Shown here piece after piece: positions 8,033 through 14,301 of a stretch of 17,883 nucleotides of DNA. Where the stretch lies: the NCBI GenBank assembly GCA_013205275.1, contig JABMNG010000042.1:1-17883 (forward strand). The letters are read 5' to 3'. The position numbers were made by a program, and so were the translations under genes. The number at the start of each line of letters is the position of its first letter. The first letter of the stretch is position 1. The notes below the pieces were generated by a model. The model had not been told where the DNA came from, searched no databases, and saw only the letters and a program-made list of their open reading frames with translations. This DNA is from Methylophilales bacterium (GTDB lineage Bacteria > Pseudomonadota > Gammaproteobacteria > Burkholderiales > Methylophilaceae).

Positions 8033-8827
8033 ATGAATGTATTGGCTAAAATTATAATTATATTTTGGATTTCAGCTTTCCTGGTCAAATATTTTCTGGG
8101 TGGCAACCCTTACCATATGGATCTTACTGCTATTCTTTCAGCCCCAAACTCAGGAGATTGGTTTGGAAAAGATGATTATGGTAGATCTATATTCTTTAGG
8201 CTCATAGATGGATTTAAGAACTCGGTTGAAATTATTTTTTTTGTGACCATTTTTACATCAACAATTGGTATCACCATAGGAACGTTAGCTGGATATTTTG
8301 GTGGTAAATTTGACGCAATTATTACATTTGTTATTAATTTATTTATGTCATTTCCTGGAATATTACTTGCCATTGCTTTTGCGGCAATGTTATCACCAGG
8401 TAAAATTAATTTAATTATTGCTTTATCAGTTGGTGGTTGGGTTGGATATGCAAGGCTTGCAAGAGGACAAACTTTATTAGTGAAGAATTATGATTTTGTA
8501 ATAGCATCTGAATCAATGGGGAGCTCTCACTCCCGGAAAATTACTCAACATATTCTGCCAGCTCTTCGAACTCCATTGATTGTTGAAGGAACATATGCAA
8601 TAGCAGGGCTTATTATTGCGGAAGCAAGCCTATCATTTTTAGGCCTAGGGATTCAGGCGCCAAATGCCTCATGGGGATCAATGATGAGAGATAGCGTAAG
8701 CTATCTTTTAGTTGCCCCACATTACTCTACCCTTGTGGGGTTGAGTATTATGTCCTTGGTTTATTGTGTGAACCTTACTGGTGATTATTTAGATCAATAT
8801 TGGGATATTAAAAAAGGCCAACTCTGA
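8033..8827 (+). CDS. DppC-like ABC transporter permease
   Basis: Second permease half, of the DppC/OppC class. The N-terminal membrane anchor is followed by WFGKDDYGRSIFFRLIDG, the equivalent of the family's GTDDLGRD-RLIYG segment. About five further helices follow, with the coupling loop around VIASESMGSSHSRKITQHIL. The motif EASLSFLGLGIQAPNASWG and the C-terminal NLTGDYLDQYWD (family: NLLGDxLRDxLDP) are also present. At 264 residues it is shorter than most DppC proteins (about 280-300), because the N-terminal tail is short. It starts one base after the dppB-like stop. No ATP-binding subunit follows, and no Walker A motif appears in any gene of the window. Confidence 0.92.
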   Translation: MNVLAKIIIIFWISAFLVKYFLGGNPYHMDLTAILSAPNSGDWFGKDDYGRSIFFRLIDGFKNSVEIIFFVTIFTSTIGITIGTLAGYFGGKFDAIITFVINLFMSFPGILLAIAFAAMLSPGKINLIIALSVGGWVGYARLARGQTLLVKNYDFVIASESMGSSHSRKITQHILPALRTPLIVEGTYAIAGLIIAEASLSFLGLGIQAPNASWGSMMRDSVSYLLVAPHYSTLVGLSIMSLVYCVNLTGDYLDQYWDIKKGQL

Positions 8828-8859
8828 AAAAAATACATTATAAATATTATGATTTACTA

Positions 8860-9525
8860 ATGGCGGCATTTGTAATTGTATTAATTACATCCAACATCAT
8901 AGGCCCAGCAAAAATATCTCAAATTGATATGCCAGTTATCGGCACTATCACTTTTGGTGCTGGCGTTATTTTTTTCCCATTATCGTTTATCTTTGGCGAT
9001 ATCCTTACGGAGGTTTACGGATATTCTGCGTCTCGAAGAGTTATTTGGGTTGGCTTTATTGGTCTTGGCTTTGCTTCACTTATGGCATGGACTATAGTAG
9101 CCTTGCCCCCGGCTCCTTATTGGGACAATCAAGAGGTTTATGAGGTTGCATTTGGTTCGGTTTGGAGAGTTGCGTTAGCTGGTATGGTTGCTTTCGCTGC
9201 AGGAGAGTTTGTCAATTCATACGTAATGGCAAAAATGAAGATTTGGACAAAAGGAAAGCGTCTATGGACTAGAACAATTGGATCTACCATCTTTGGGGAG
9301 GGCGTTGATTCAATAATATTCTATCCGTTAGCTTTTTATAATTCTGGGGTTATTCCAAATGACAAGTTATTACTCGTCGTACTTGCTCAATTTTTAGCTA
9401 AAACACTTGTTGAGATAATATTTACCCCGGTAACTTATGCCGTAATTAAATTTTTAAAAACTCATGAAAAGATTGATTTTTATGATGATAAAACTAACTT
9501 TAATCCATTTACTTTGAAAGAATAG
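8860..9525 (+). CDS. YhhQ/QPTR-family queuosine precursor transporter
   Basis: Membrane transporter of the YhhQ (Vut_1, DUF165) family, which imports queuosine precursors such as preQ0/preQ1 in E. coli. About six hydrophobic helices are seen, with family stretches FFPLSFIFGDILTEVYGY, SRRVIWVGF, FVNSYVMAKMK, and TRTIGSTIFGEGVDS. Coordinates begin at the first standard start (ATG 8860, 221 residues), but this cuts into the first helix. The same frame is open back to 8824, where CTG overlaps the dppC-like stop (CTGA). It encodes a KKIHYKYYDLLMAAF stretch that closely resembles the usual N-terminus of this family (KxYKYFDLLMA). I think the true start is the CTG at 8824, giving 233 residues. An AAAGG lies shortly upstream. 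The link to its neighbours is unclear. Confidence 0.88.
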   Translation: MAAFVIVLITSNIIGPAKISQIDMPVIGTITFGAGVIFFPLSFIFGDILTEVYGYSASRRVIWVGFIGLGFASLMAWTIVALPPAPYWDNQEVYEVAFGSVWRVALAGMVAFAAGEFVNSYVMAKMKIWTKGKRLWTRTIGSTIFGEGVDSIIFYPLAFYNSGVIPNDKLLLVVLAQFLAKTLVEIIFTPVTYAVIKFLKTHEKIDFYDDKTNFNPFTLKE

Positions 9526-9533
9526 TCGAATCT

Positions 9534-10550
9534 ATGACCTGTTTGATGATTGATATTGAGGGGTTTGAATTAAAATCCGCGGATATTAGAAGAATTAGAC
9601 ACCCTCTTGTGGGAGGGGTTATTCTTTTTTCTCGAAACTTTGATGGCCAAGACCAACTTAATGACCTTATTCTAGCCGTTAGAGAAATTAGAAAAGATTT
9701 TCTTATTGCGGTTGACCATGAAGGTGGAAGGGTGCAGCGATTTAGAGAGACCTTTACTGCTTTACCAGACATGAATTTTATTGGTCAAATTTTCGATCAA
9801 GACAAAAGTAAAGCAAACAAAATAGCCCGATCGGTAGGATGGGTAATTGCTAAAGAACTTGGGGCTGTTGGCATTGATTTCAGTTTTACACCAGTTTTAG
9901 ATATAAATTATGGGGCAAGCTCTATTATTGGCAATCGTTCATTTCACAGCAATATAGAGCCCATTATTAATTTATCTGCTGCCTTGCATGAAGGTTTGAA
10001 TTATGGCGGAATGCAAGGGGTAGGAAAGCATTTTCCAGGGCACGGCTACATAAAAGCCGATACCCACCTAGAAACTGCTATTGATTCTCGTTTATTTGAT
10101 GAAATAAGAAATAGCGATATGAGGGTCTTTGAATCCTTAATTAAAGTAGGATTATTTGGCGTTATGCCATCACATGTTATCTACTCTGCTTGCGACTCAA
10201 GACCTTCAGGACTGTCTAGCTTCTGGCTTCAAGAGCAGCTCAGGGAGAGCCTAGGATTTAATGGGGCGATTTTTAGTGATGATATGAGTATGAATGCAGC
10301 CGTTTTATGTAGCGATAATATAACTGATAGAGTTTTGATGGCCTTGAATGCTGGTTGTGATATGGTTCTGGTTTGTAATTCACCGAATGATGTTGATTCA
10401 CTTTTAGATAATTTGGATTGGAGTGTTCGTCAAAACTCAGTGTCTCGATTATTAAATATGAAATTAAATTTTGAAAAAAATAAAGTAACAATCTATGATG
10501 AATCCTCATTAAAGGAAGTGCAGGTATTTATTAAAAATATTACAAAATAA
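9534..10550 (+). CDS. nagZ: Beta-N-acetylhexosaminidase NagZ (GH3, peptidoglycan recycling)
   Basis: Cytosolic glycoside hydrolase family 3 enzyme that removes GlcNAc from GlcNAc-1,6-anhydroMurNAc peptides during murein recycling. Signatures are IDIEGFEL, HPLVGGVILFSRN, AVDHEGGRVQRFRE, and KHFPGHG (165-171). The flexible-loop dyad D176/H178 (ADTH) provides the acid/base, and SDDMSM contains the nucleophile, probably D249. There is no signal peptide, in line with cytosolic action. Length 338 matches proteobacterial NagZ (about 340). ATG at 9534 has no clear SD; ATG at 9546 is an alternative. It lies 8 bases after the YhhQ-type gene and ends the long plus-strand run. The usual AmpG permease and AmpD amidase genes are not in the window. 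Confidence 0.94.
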   Translation: MTCLMIDIEGFELKSADIRRIRHPLVGGVILFSRNFDGQDQLNDLILAVREIRKDFLIAVDHEGGRVQRFRETFTALPDMNFIGQIFDQDKSKANKIARSVGWVIAKELGAVGIDFSFTPVLDINYGASSIIGNRSFHSNIEPIINLSAALHEGLNYGGMQGVGKHFPGHGYIKADTHLETAIDSRLFDEIRNSDMRVFESLIKVGLFGVMPSHVIYSACDSRPSGLSSFWLQEQLRESLGFNGAIFSDDMSMNAAVLCSDNITDRVLMALNAGCDMVLVCNSPNDVDSLLDNLDWSVRQNSVSRLLNMKLNFEKNKVTIYDESSLKEVQVFIKNITK

Positions 10551-10570
10551 TGAAATATTTTAGAGAAGTG

Positions 10571-10600
10571 CTTGAAACTTTTAGGGATTATCCCTATCCT
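10571..10600 (+). promoter_or_regulatory. Promoter of yccA-like gene with internal palindrome
   Basis: TTGAAA (10572-10577) and TATCCT (10595-10600) are spaced by exactly 17 bases, a good housekeeping-type promoter. The same bases also fit a heat-shock (sigma-32) pattern: CTTGAAA (10571-10577), 14 bases, then CCCTAT (10592-10597). Between the boxes sits a perfect 7-bp inverted repeat with a single central base, TAGGGAT-T-ATCCCTA (10582-10596), whose right arm overlaps the -10 region. Its position is that of a repressor operator. The leader then runs about 35 bases to the ATG at 10641, with AAGGAA at 10625-10630. Confidence 0.5.
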
Positions 10601-10640
10601 ATTAAATGTAATCTTAACAACTAAAAGGAATTAAAGAGTT

Positions 10641-11327
10641 ATGCAAAATAATATGAATATTGCTTCTAATTCATCAGCTTTAACTAGCGCTAATAAGGTA
10701 TTAAGGAATACTTATGCATTATTAGGGGTATCACTATTTCCAACAGTCATAGGCGCGATCATTGGTATGAGCATGAACTTTAGTTTTGCTCAAACAAGTC
10801 CAATTATTTTTACGTTATGTGTATTGGCTGGCATCTTTGGTATGTTCTTCCTTATTCAAAAAAATCGTAATAACAGCATGGGAGTAGTTTTTCTTCTTGG
10901 CTTAACATTTCTTCTCGGCATTATGCTCGGACCAATTTTACAAGTTGCATTTAGTATGAGCAATGGCGGTCAAATTGTAAGTCTAGCAGCAGGAGGAACG
11001 GGCGCAATATTTCTAACGCTCGCTGGTATTGCTACAACCTCAAAAAGAGACTTTTCTTCGATGGGAAAATTTTTAATGATTGGCTTAATTCTTTTGATTT
11101 TAGCCTCATTAGCAAATATGTTCTTTCAGATACCAGCTATGTCATTAGCTATTTCATCTATTGCGGTTCTGATATTTTCAGGTTTTATTTTGTATGACGT
11201 GAATCGTATCGTTAGAGGCGGGGAAACAAATTATATTATGGCAACCCTAGCGCTTTATATGAATATTTATAATTTATTCGTTAATTTATTACACTTATTA
11301 ATGGCATTAATGGGTAATAGGGACTAG
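10641..11327 (+). CDS. yccA: Bax inhibitor-1 / YccA family membrane protein
   Basis: Seven-helix inner-membrane protein of the BI-1 (UPF0005) family. It resembles E. coli YccA, a substrate and modulator of the FtsH protease: an N-terminal ANKVLRNTYALLG stretch, the LGIMLGPIL helix, TTSKRDFSSMGKFLMIG, then LYDVNRIVRGGETNY followed by LYMNIYNLFVNLLHLL. It ends in NRD, like the SRD end of E. coli YccA. Its 228 residues are close to YccA's 219. The cytosolic N-terminal tail of about 20 residues, which in YccA is used by FtsH for degradation, is present. It has its own promoter 90 bases after nagZ and its own terminator, so it is probably a single-gene unit. Membrane stress regulation is an inference. 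Confidence 0.9.
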   Translation: MQNNMNIASNSSALTSANKVLRNTYALLGVSLFPTVIGAIIGMSMNFSFAQTSPIIFTLCVLAGIFGMFFLIQKNRNNSMGVVFLLGLTFLLGIMLGPILQVAFSMSNGGQIVSLAAGGTGAIFLTLAGIATTSKRDFSSMGKFLMIGLILLILASLANMFFQIPAMSLAISSIAVLIFSGFILYDVNRIVRGGETNYIMATLALYMNIYNLFVNLLHLLMALMGNRD

Positions 11328-11339
11328 AAATTTAATTTT

Positions 11340-11373
11340 AAAAAAAACCGCGATTTAGTCGCGGTTTTTTTTT
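11340..11373. terminator. Bidirectional rho-independent terminator between yccA and tadA
   Basis: A run of eight A, then CCGCGA, loop TTTAG, TCGCGG and nine T. The stem is 6 bp of mostly G-C, extended by up to 8 A-T pairs. It ends the yccA transcript on the plus strand, 12 bases after its stop. Read from the minus strand it has the same form and ends the tadA transcript. The tadA stop codon (11357-11355) lies in the loop, and one stem arm encodes the last TadA residues. Confidence 0.9.
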
Positions 11374-11831
11374 ATTCTTTTTACTTTGAAAAATTCCTGA
11401 AGCAAGTCTTTAGACTCTTCCTCTAAAATCCCACCATTAACATGACAATGATGATTTAAACTTTTATTTCCTGCTAGGTTAATTTTCCCTCCACACGCCC
11501 CAGTTTTTGTGTCCCATGCTCCAAAAAATAATCTTTTAATTCGCGCATGAAAAATAGCACCCATACACATTATGCAGGGCTCTAACGTTACATAAAGGTC
11601 ACAATCAATTAAGCGATAATTTTTTAGGTAATTTGATGCCTCTTGGATAGCAATCATTTCCGCGTGTGCTATTGGGCTGTTTGAAGATATTGTTTTATTT
11701 CTACCTATACCTATTATTTTTTTCTCATAAACAACAATTGCTCCAACGGGGACCTCATCATTAAAAAATGCTTCTTTTGCCTGATAAATTGCTTTGCCCA
11801 TGTACCTTTCATTTTCATTATCAGCAAGCAT
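11355..11831 (-). CDS. tadA: tRNA-specific adenosine deaminase TadA
   Basis: Zinc enzyme converting the wobble adenosine 34 of tRNA-Arg(ACG) to inosine, needed to read CGU, CGC and CGA codons. The deaminase zinc site is complete: HAE (H56, catalytic E58) and PCIMC (C86, C89). Other TadA features are DEVPVGAIVV, NYRLIDCDLYVTLEPC, FGAWDTKTGA, and a C-terminal LLQEFFKVKRIKK. At 158 residues it has the family length. The ATG at 11831 gives an N-terminus comparable to E. coli TadA; ATG at 11801 with AAAGG before it is a weaker alternative that would remove part of helix 1. It is a single-gene unit, divergent from yceI and convergent with yccA, with the stop codon in the loop of the shared terminator. 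Confidence 0.95.
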   Translation of the reverse strand: MLADNENERYMGKAIYQAKEAFFNDEVPVGAIVVYEKKIIGIGRNKTISSNSPIAHAEMIAIQEASNYLKNYRLIDCDLYVTLEPCIMCMGAIFHARIKRLFFGAWDTKTGACGGKINLAGNKSLNHHCHVNGGILEEESKDLLQEFFKVKRIKKNRD

Positions 11832-11914
11832 TTTTAAGGGTCCTATAATAAATGAATTAAAATCTTCTTGAATGTCTATAGATTAACTATAATTTGTTTA
11901 CAGGAGATTCACAA
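11832..11914. promoter_or_regulatory. Divergent tadA / yceI promoter region
   Basis: On the plus strand a perfect TATAAT (11888-11893) precedes AGGAG (11902-11906) and the TTG start of the YceI-like gene at 11915, leaving a leader of only about 15 bases. A -35 element is weak: TTCTTG (11865-11870) lies at 17-base spacing, while the better-looking TTGAAT (11868-11873) is only 14 bases away. On the minus strand TATTAT (11850-11845) with TTCAAG 16 bases upstream could serve tadA, also with a very short leader. The plus-strand -10 is the more convincing. Confidence 0.5.
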
Positions 11915-12478
11915 TTGATCAAATATGTTTTTTACACTTCACTATTATTTTGTAGTGCTATCTATGCAAATGAGAGTTATAAAATTGATCCTGAGCATAG
12001 CTTTGCTAATTGGAAAATTCGTCATGTGGTAGCCATGACATCTGGTACTGTTCCAGATATTAATGGGATTATCGACATTAATCGTCAGAACATTAGCCAA
12101 TCTCAAATTGAGGTTAGGATTAATTTATTAGGGATTAATAGTAACCATAAAAAAAGAGACGAACATATAAAAGAGAGAAAATTTTTAGATGTTGAAAACT
12201 TTTCAACCGTTATATTTGTTAGTACTAAAATAGAGTCTTCTGACAACCAATCTGGCATTATAACAGGCGAACTAACCCTTCATGGCATATCAAAAATAAT
12301 TTCCATGCCCTTTAAAGTCCTTGGTTTTGGAGACGACCCCTGGGGGGGTTACAGAGTTGGTATAGAGGTAAATACTTCTATTTTATCTACAGACTTTGGC
12401 TATACATGGGCAGAAAATAATTCTGCATTAGGCAATGAAGTTATACTTGAATTTTTAATTGAAGGAATTAAACAGTAA
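11915..12478 (+). CDS. YceI-like family periplasmic protein
   Basis: Exported lipocalin-like protein of the YceI family; members bind long isoprenoid chains such as polyprenyl or ubiquinone-like lipids, and the physiological role is poorly known. I choose TTG at 11915 (187 residues). It has AGGAG 8 bases upstream and gives a clean signal peptide, MIKYVFYTSLLFCSAIYA, cut before NES. A start at the earlier TTG (11894) would begin right after the -10 box. Family features are YKIDPEHSFANWKIRHV near the mature N-terminus, the KKRDEHIKERKFLDVENFS segment, GELTLHGISK, and DFGYTWAEN near the end. It is directly followed by the nitroreductase gene with no spacer and probably shares an mRNA with it and the thioredoxin-like gene. 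Confidence 0.88.
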   Translation: MIKYVFYTSLLFCSAIYANESYKIDPEHSFANWKIRHVVAMTSGTVPDINGIIDINRQNISQSQIEVRINLLGINSNHKKRDEHIKERKFLDVENFSTVIFVSTKIESSDNQSGIITGELTLHGISKIISMPFKVLGFGDDPWGGYRVGIEVNTSILSTDFGYTWAENNSALGNEVILEFLIEGIKQ

Positions 12479-13060
12479 ATGCAAAAACCGGCCACCACTG
12501 AAGTACCTATTGATCAATTAATTTCAAATCGTTGGAGTCCAAGAGCTTTCAATTCTGAGTTTGTTATTGATAAAAAATCGATATTGTCATTATTCGAGGC
12601 AGCTCGATGGGCTCCATCATGTTATGGTGATCAGCCATGGAAATTTATTTTATTTCAAAAAGAAGATATTACTCCGTGGGTTAGCGCGCTTAACTGTCTC
12701 TCGGTGGGAAATCAAAATTGGGCCATGGACGCATCAATATTAATTGTGGTATGCGCTAATAAGTTATTCGCCCATAATAACGAACCAAATCGATGGTCTC
12801 AATATGATACAGGGGCGTCGGCTGAAAATATATGCTTACAAGCTCTAAGTTTAGGCTTCGCTGCTCATCAAATGGGTGGCTTTGATGAGATTAAAATAAG
12901 AAACTTATCGAATATTCCTGAGCAATTTGATATCCTGTCAGTAATAGCAGTTGGAAAACCTCTTGATGAGGGAGTATTTTCTCAAGAACAAAAAGACAGA
13001 GAGCTTCTTCCAAGAAAGAGGAAATTGCTTAATGATATATATTCTAATAATAAATGGTAA
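12479..13060 (+). CDS. Nitroreductase-family FMN flavoprotein
   Basis: Cytosolic NAD(P)H-dependent flavoprotein of the nitroreductase superfamily, 193 residues. Recognisable parts are the FMN-phosphate region RWSPRAF near the N-terminus, EAARWAPSCYGDQPWKFI, and DTGASAENICLQALSLGF with the flavin-contacting AHQMGGFD after it. The C-terminal SVIAVGKPLDE matches the family's IAVG strand. The ATG at 12479 follows the YceI stop directly (TAAATG), with GAAGGA about 13 bases upstream inside the YceI gene. The natural substrate cannot be deduced; many such enzymes reduce quinones or nitro compounds. Its partners, a periplasmic lipid-binding YceI protein and a thioredoxin-like protein, hint at a redox or quinone-related task, but this is speculative. 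Confidence 0.88.
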   Translation: MQKPATTEVPIDQLISNRWSPRAFNSEFVIDKKSILSLFEAARWAPSCYGDQPWKFILFQKEDITPWVSALNCLSVGNQNWAMDASILIVVCANKLFAHNNEPNRWSQYDTGASAENICLQALSLGFAAHQMGGFDEIKIRNLSNIPEQFDILSVIAVGKPLDEGVFSQEQKDRELLPRKRKLLNDIYSNNKW

Positions 13061-13075
13061 TAACGAAGGATAGAC

Positions 13076-13453
13076 ATGACAAATTTAGTAATACTAACAA
13101 AAGAGAATTTTAAGGAAACAATCGAGACTAACCCATTCATCATAGTTGACTTTTGGGCGCCTTGGTGTGAGCCTTGTGTCAATTTTACTCCAGTATTTGA
13201 GGCCGCAGCAAAGAAAAATAATGATATTATTTTTGGCATGGTCAATACTGAAGAGGACCCGGAAATTGCAAAATATTTTCAGGTTGAAAAAATTCCTGGG
13301 ATGCTTGTAATTAGAGACCGCGCAGGAATTCATGCTCAGGTTGGTGAAATTGGAGCTCCGGCATTGGATGAGATCATTAAATGGGCTCGGGAATTTGATA
13401 TGTCAACTATTGAAGACTATTACAAGAAACAAAATAATAATGAGTTTAATTAA
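13076..13453 (+). CDS. Thioredoxin-like protein with WCEPC active site
   Basis: A 125-residue thioredoxin-fold protein without signal peptide, so probably cytosolic. VDFWAPWCEPC carries the redox pair C31 and C34, and the cis-proline is P74 in KIPGML. The Gly of standard WCGPC is Glu here, and the residue after the cis-proline is Gly in place of Thr. About 15 extra residues extend the C-terminus, ending in an Asn-rich tail. It is therefore a thioredoxin family member distinct from the main TrxA, and its substrate is unknown. AAGGA (13066-13070) lies 5 bases before the ATG. It closes the YceI-nitroreductase unit. Its last 8 bases overlap the convergent nlpD gene, and no ordinary terminator is visible there. 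Confidence 0.88.
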   Translation: MTNLVILTKENFKETIETNPFIIVDFWAPWCEPCVNFTPVFEAAAKKNNDIIFGMVNTEEDPEIAKYFQVEKIPGMLVIRDRAGIHAQVGEIGAPALDEIIKWAREFDMSTIEDYYKKQNNNEFN

Positions 13454-14294
13454 TAGTATTTTTTAGATATTTAAGGGGGTCGATGGATTTACCCCCGTCT
13501 CTAACTTCAAAAATTAGCTTTACCTGTTCTGTTGCTGACTTACCCATTGTTCCTATTGTTTCGCCAGCATTAATTATTTGGCTCTCTTTTACCAGAATTT
13601 CATTTTGATTGCCGTAGATGGTTAATAAACCATCATCATGTTTTACAATAACAAGCTTTCCGTACCCTTTTAAATCTTCGCCCGCGTAAATTACTTTTCC
13701 CTTTGTTACGGCTCTAATTTCTTGGCCTAATTGGCCTTCAATTTCAATGCCCTTTGCTCCTGAGGCAATATCAAATTTTGAGGTAATTTTACCATCAGTT
13801 GGATTTAGCCATATATTGGATAACTTCTCTTTTTTAGTAATAATTCTATTCGTTTTATTTAATGATTTTGGTGTATAAATTTCACGAATAACTTTGGGGT
13901 CAGTAACTCTAACAGGACCAATAATTGCAGACTCTTCTATTATCTTATTACCTTGGTCTAATGGAATTGTTTCAACCTCATTGAGCAATATGGGCTCTTG
14001 TTCCGGGATTGCCTTTGATTTTCTTAGTAAATCGAGCCTAATAATGTCACCTTTTTTTATCTCATAGGGCTTCTTAAGTCCATTGGCTGTTGCTACATCT
14101 TTATAGTTAAAACCACACATTATACTTATACTGAACAATGTTTCACTTGCTTTAACTTTATAGATATCAGGGCACTTTTCACCTTTTTCTTTTGTAGTTA
14201 CTGCCTGACCATCAACGGGCACAGGAATTTTTGAAGCACAGCCAGAGAATAGAATGGCGATGACAATTATCACAATATTATTTTTTTTATTCAT
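13446..14294 (-). CDS. nlpD: NlpD-type LysM/LytM lipoprotein, amidase activator
   Basis: Outer-membrane lipoprotein that in E. coli activates the septal amidase AmiC. The signal peptide ends in LFSGC with lipidated C19. A LysM peptidoglycan-binding domain (about 41-90) follows, then a linker, then a LytM/M23 domain (about 165-280). The LytM metal ligands are lost: the usual HKGIDI is AKGIEI, YAH is YGN, and LHFE is LIFE. It is thus a non-enzymatic activator, as expected for NlpD. C41 and C60 inside LysM are unusual and could form a disulfide. The C-terminal SIDPLKYL matches family ends. It is the last gene of the purB operon, 7 bases after surE. The usual downstream rpoS is absent; a convergent thioredoxin-like gene is there instead. 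Confidence 0.92.
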   Translation of the reverse strand: MNKKNNIVIIVIAILFSGCASKIPVPVDGQAVTTKEKGEKCPDIYKVKASETLFSISIMCGFNYKDVATANGLKKPYEIKKGDIIRLDLLRKSKAIPEQEPILLNEVETIPLDQGNKIIEESAIIGPVRVTDPKVIREIYTPKSLNKTNRIITKKEKLSNIWLNPTDGKITSKFDIASGAKGIEIEGQLGQEIRAVTKGKVIYAGEDLKGYGKLVIVKHDDGLLTIYGNQNEILVKESQIINAGETIGTMGKSATEQVKLIFEVRDGGKSIDPLKYLKNTIN

Positions 14295-14301
14295 TCTTTA
14301 A

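Noticed and set aside
9509..9772. Open frame of 87 codons on the minus strand across the start of nagZ
   Set aside because: Antisense to conserved NagZ motifs, no known motif and no SD; a shadow frame.
11894..11914. Upstream TTG start for the YceI-like gene
   Set aside because: It lies directly after the TATAAT box and before the SD AGGAG, and would add residues that spoil the signal peptide; TTG at 11915 fits better.
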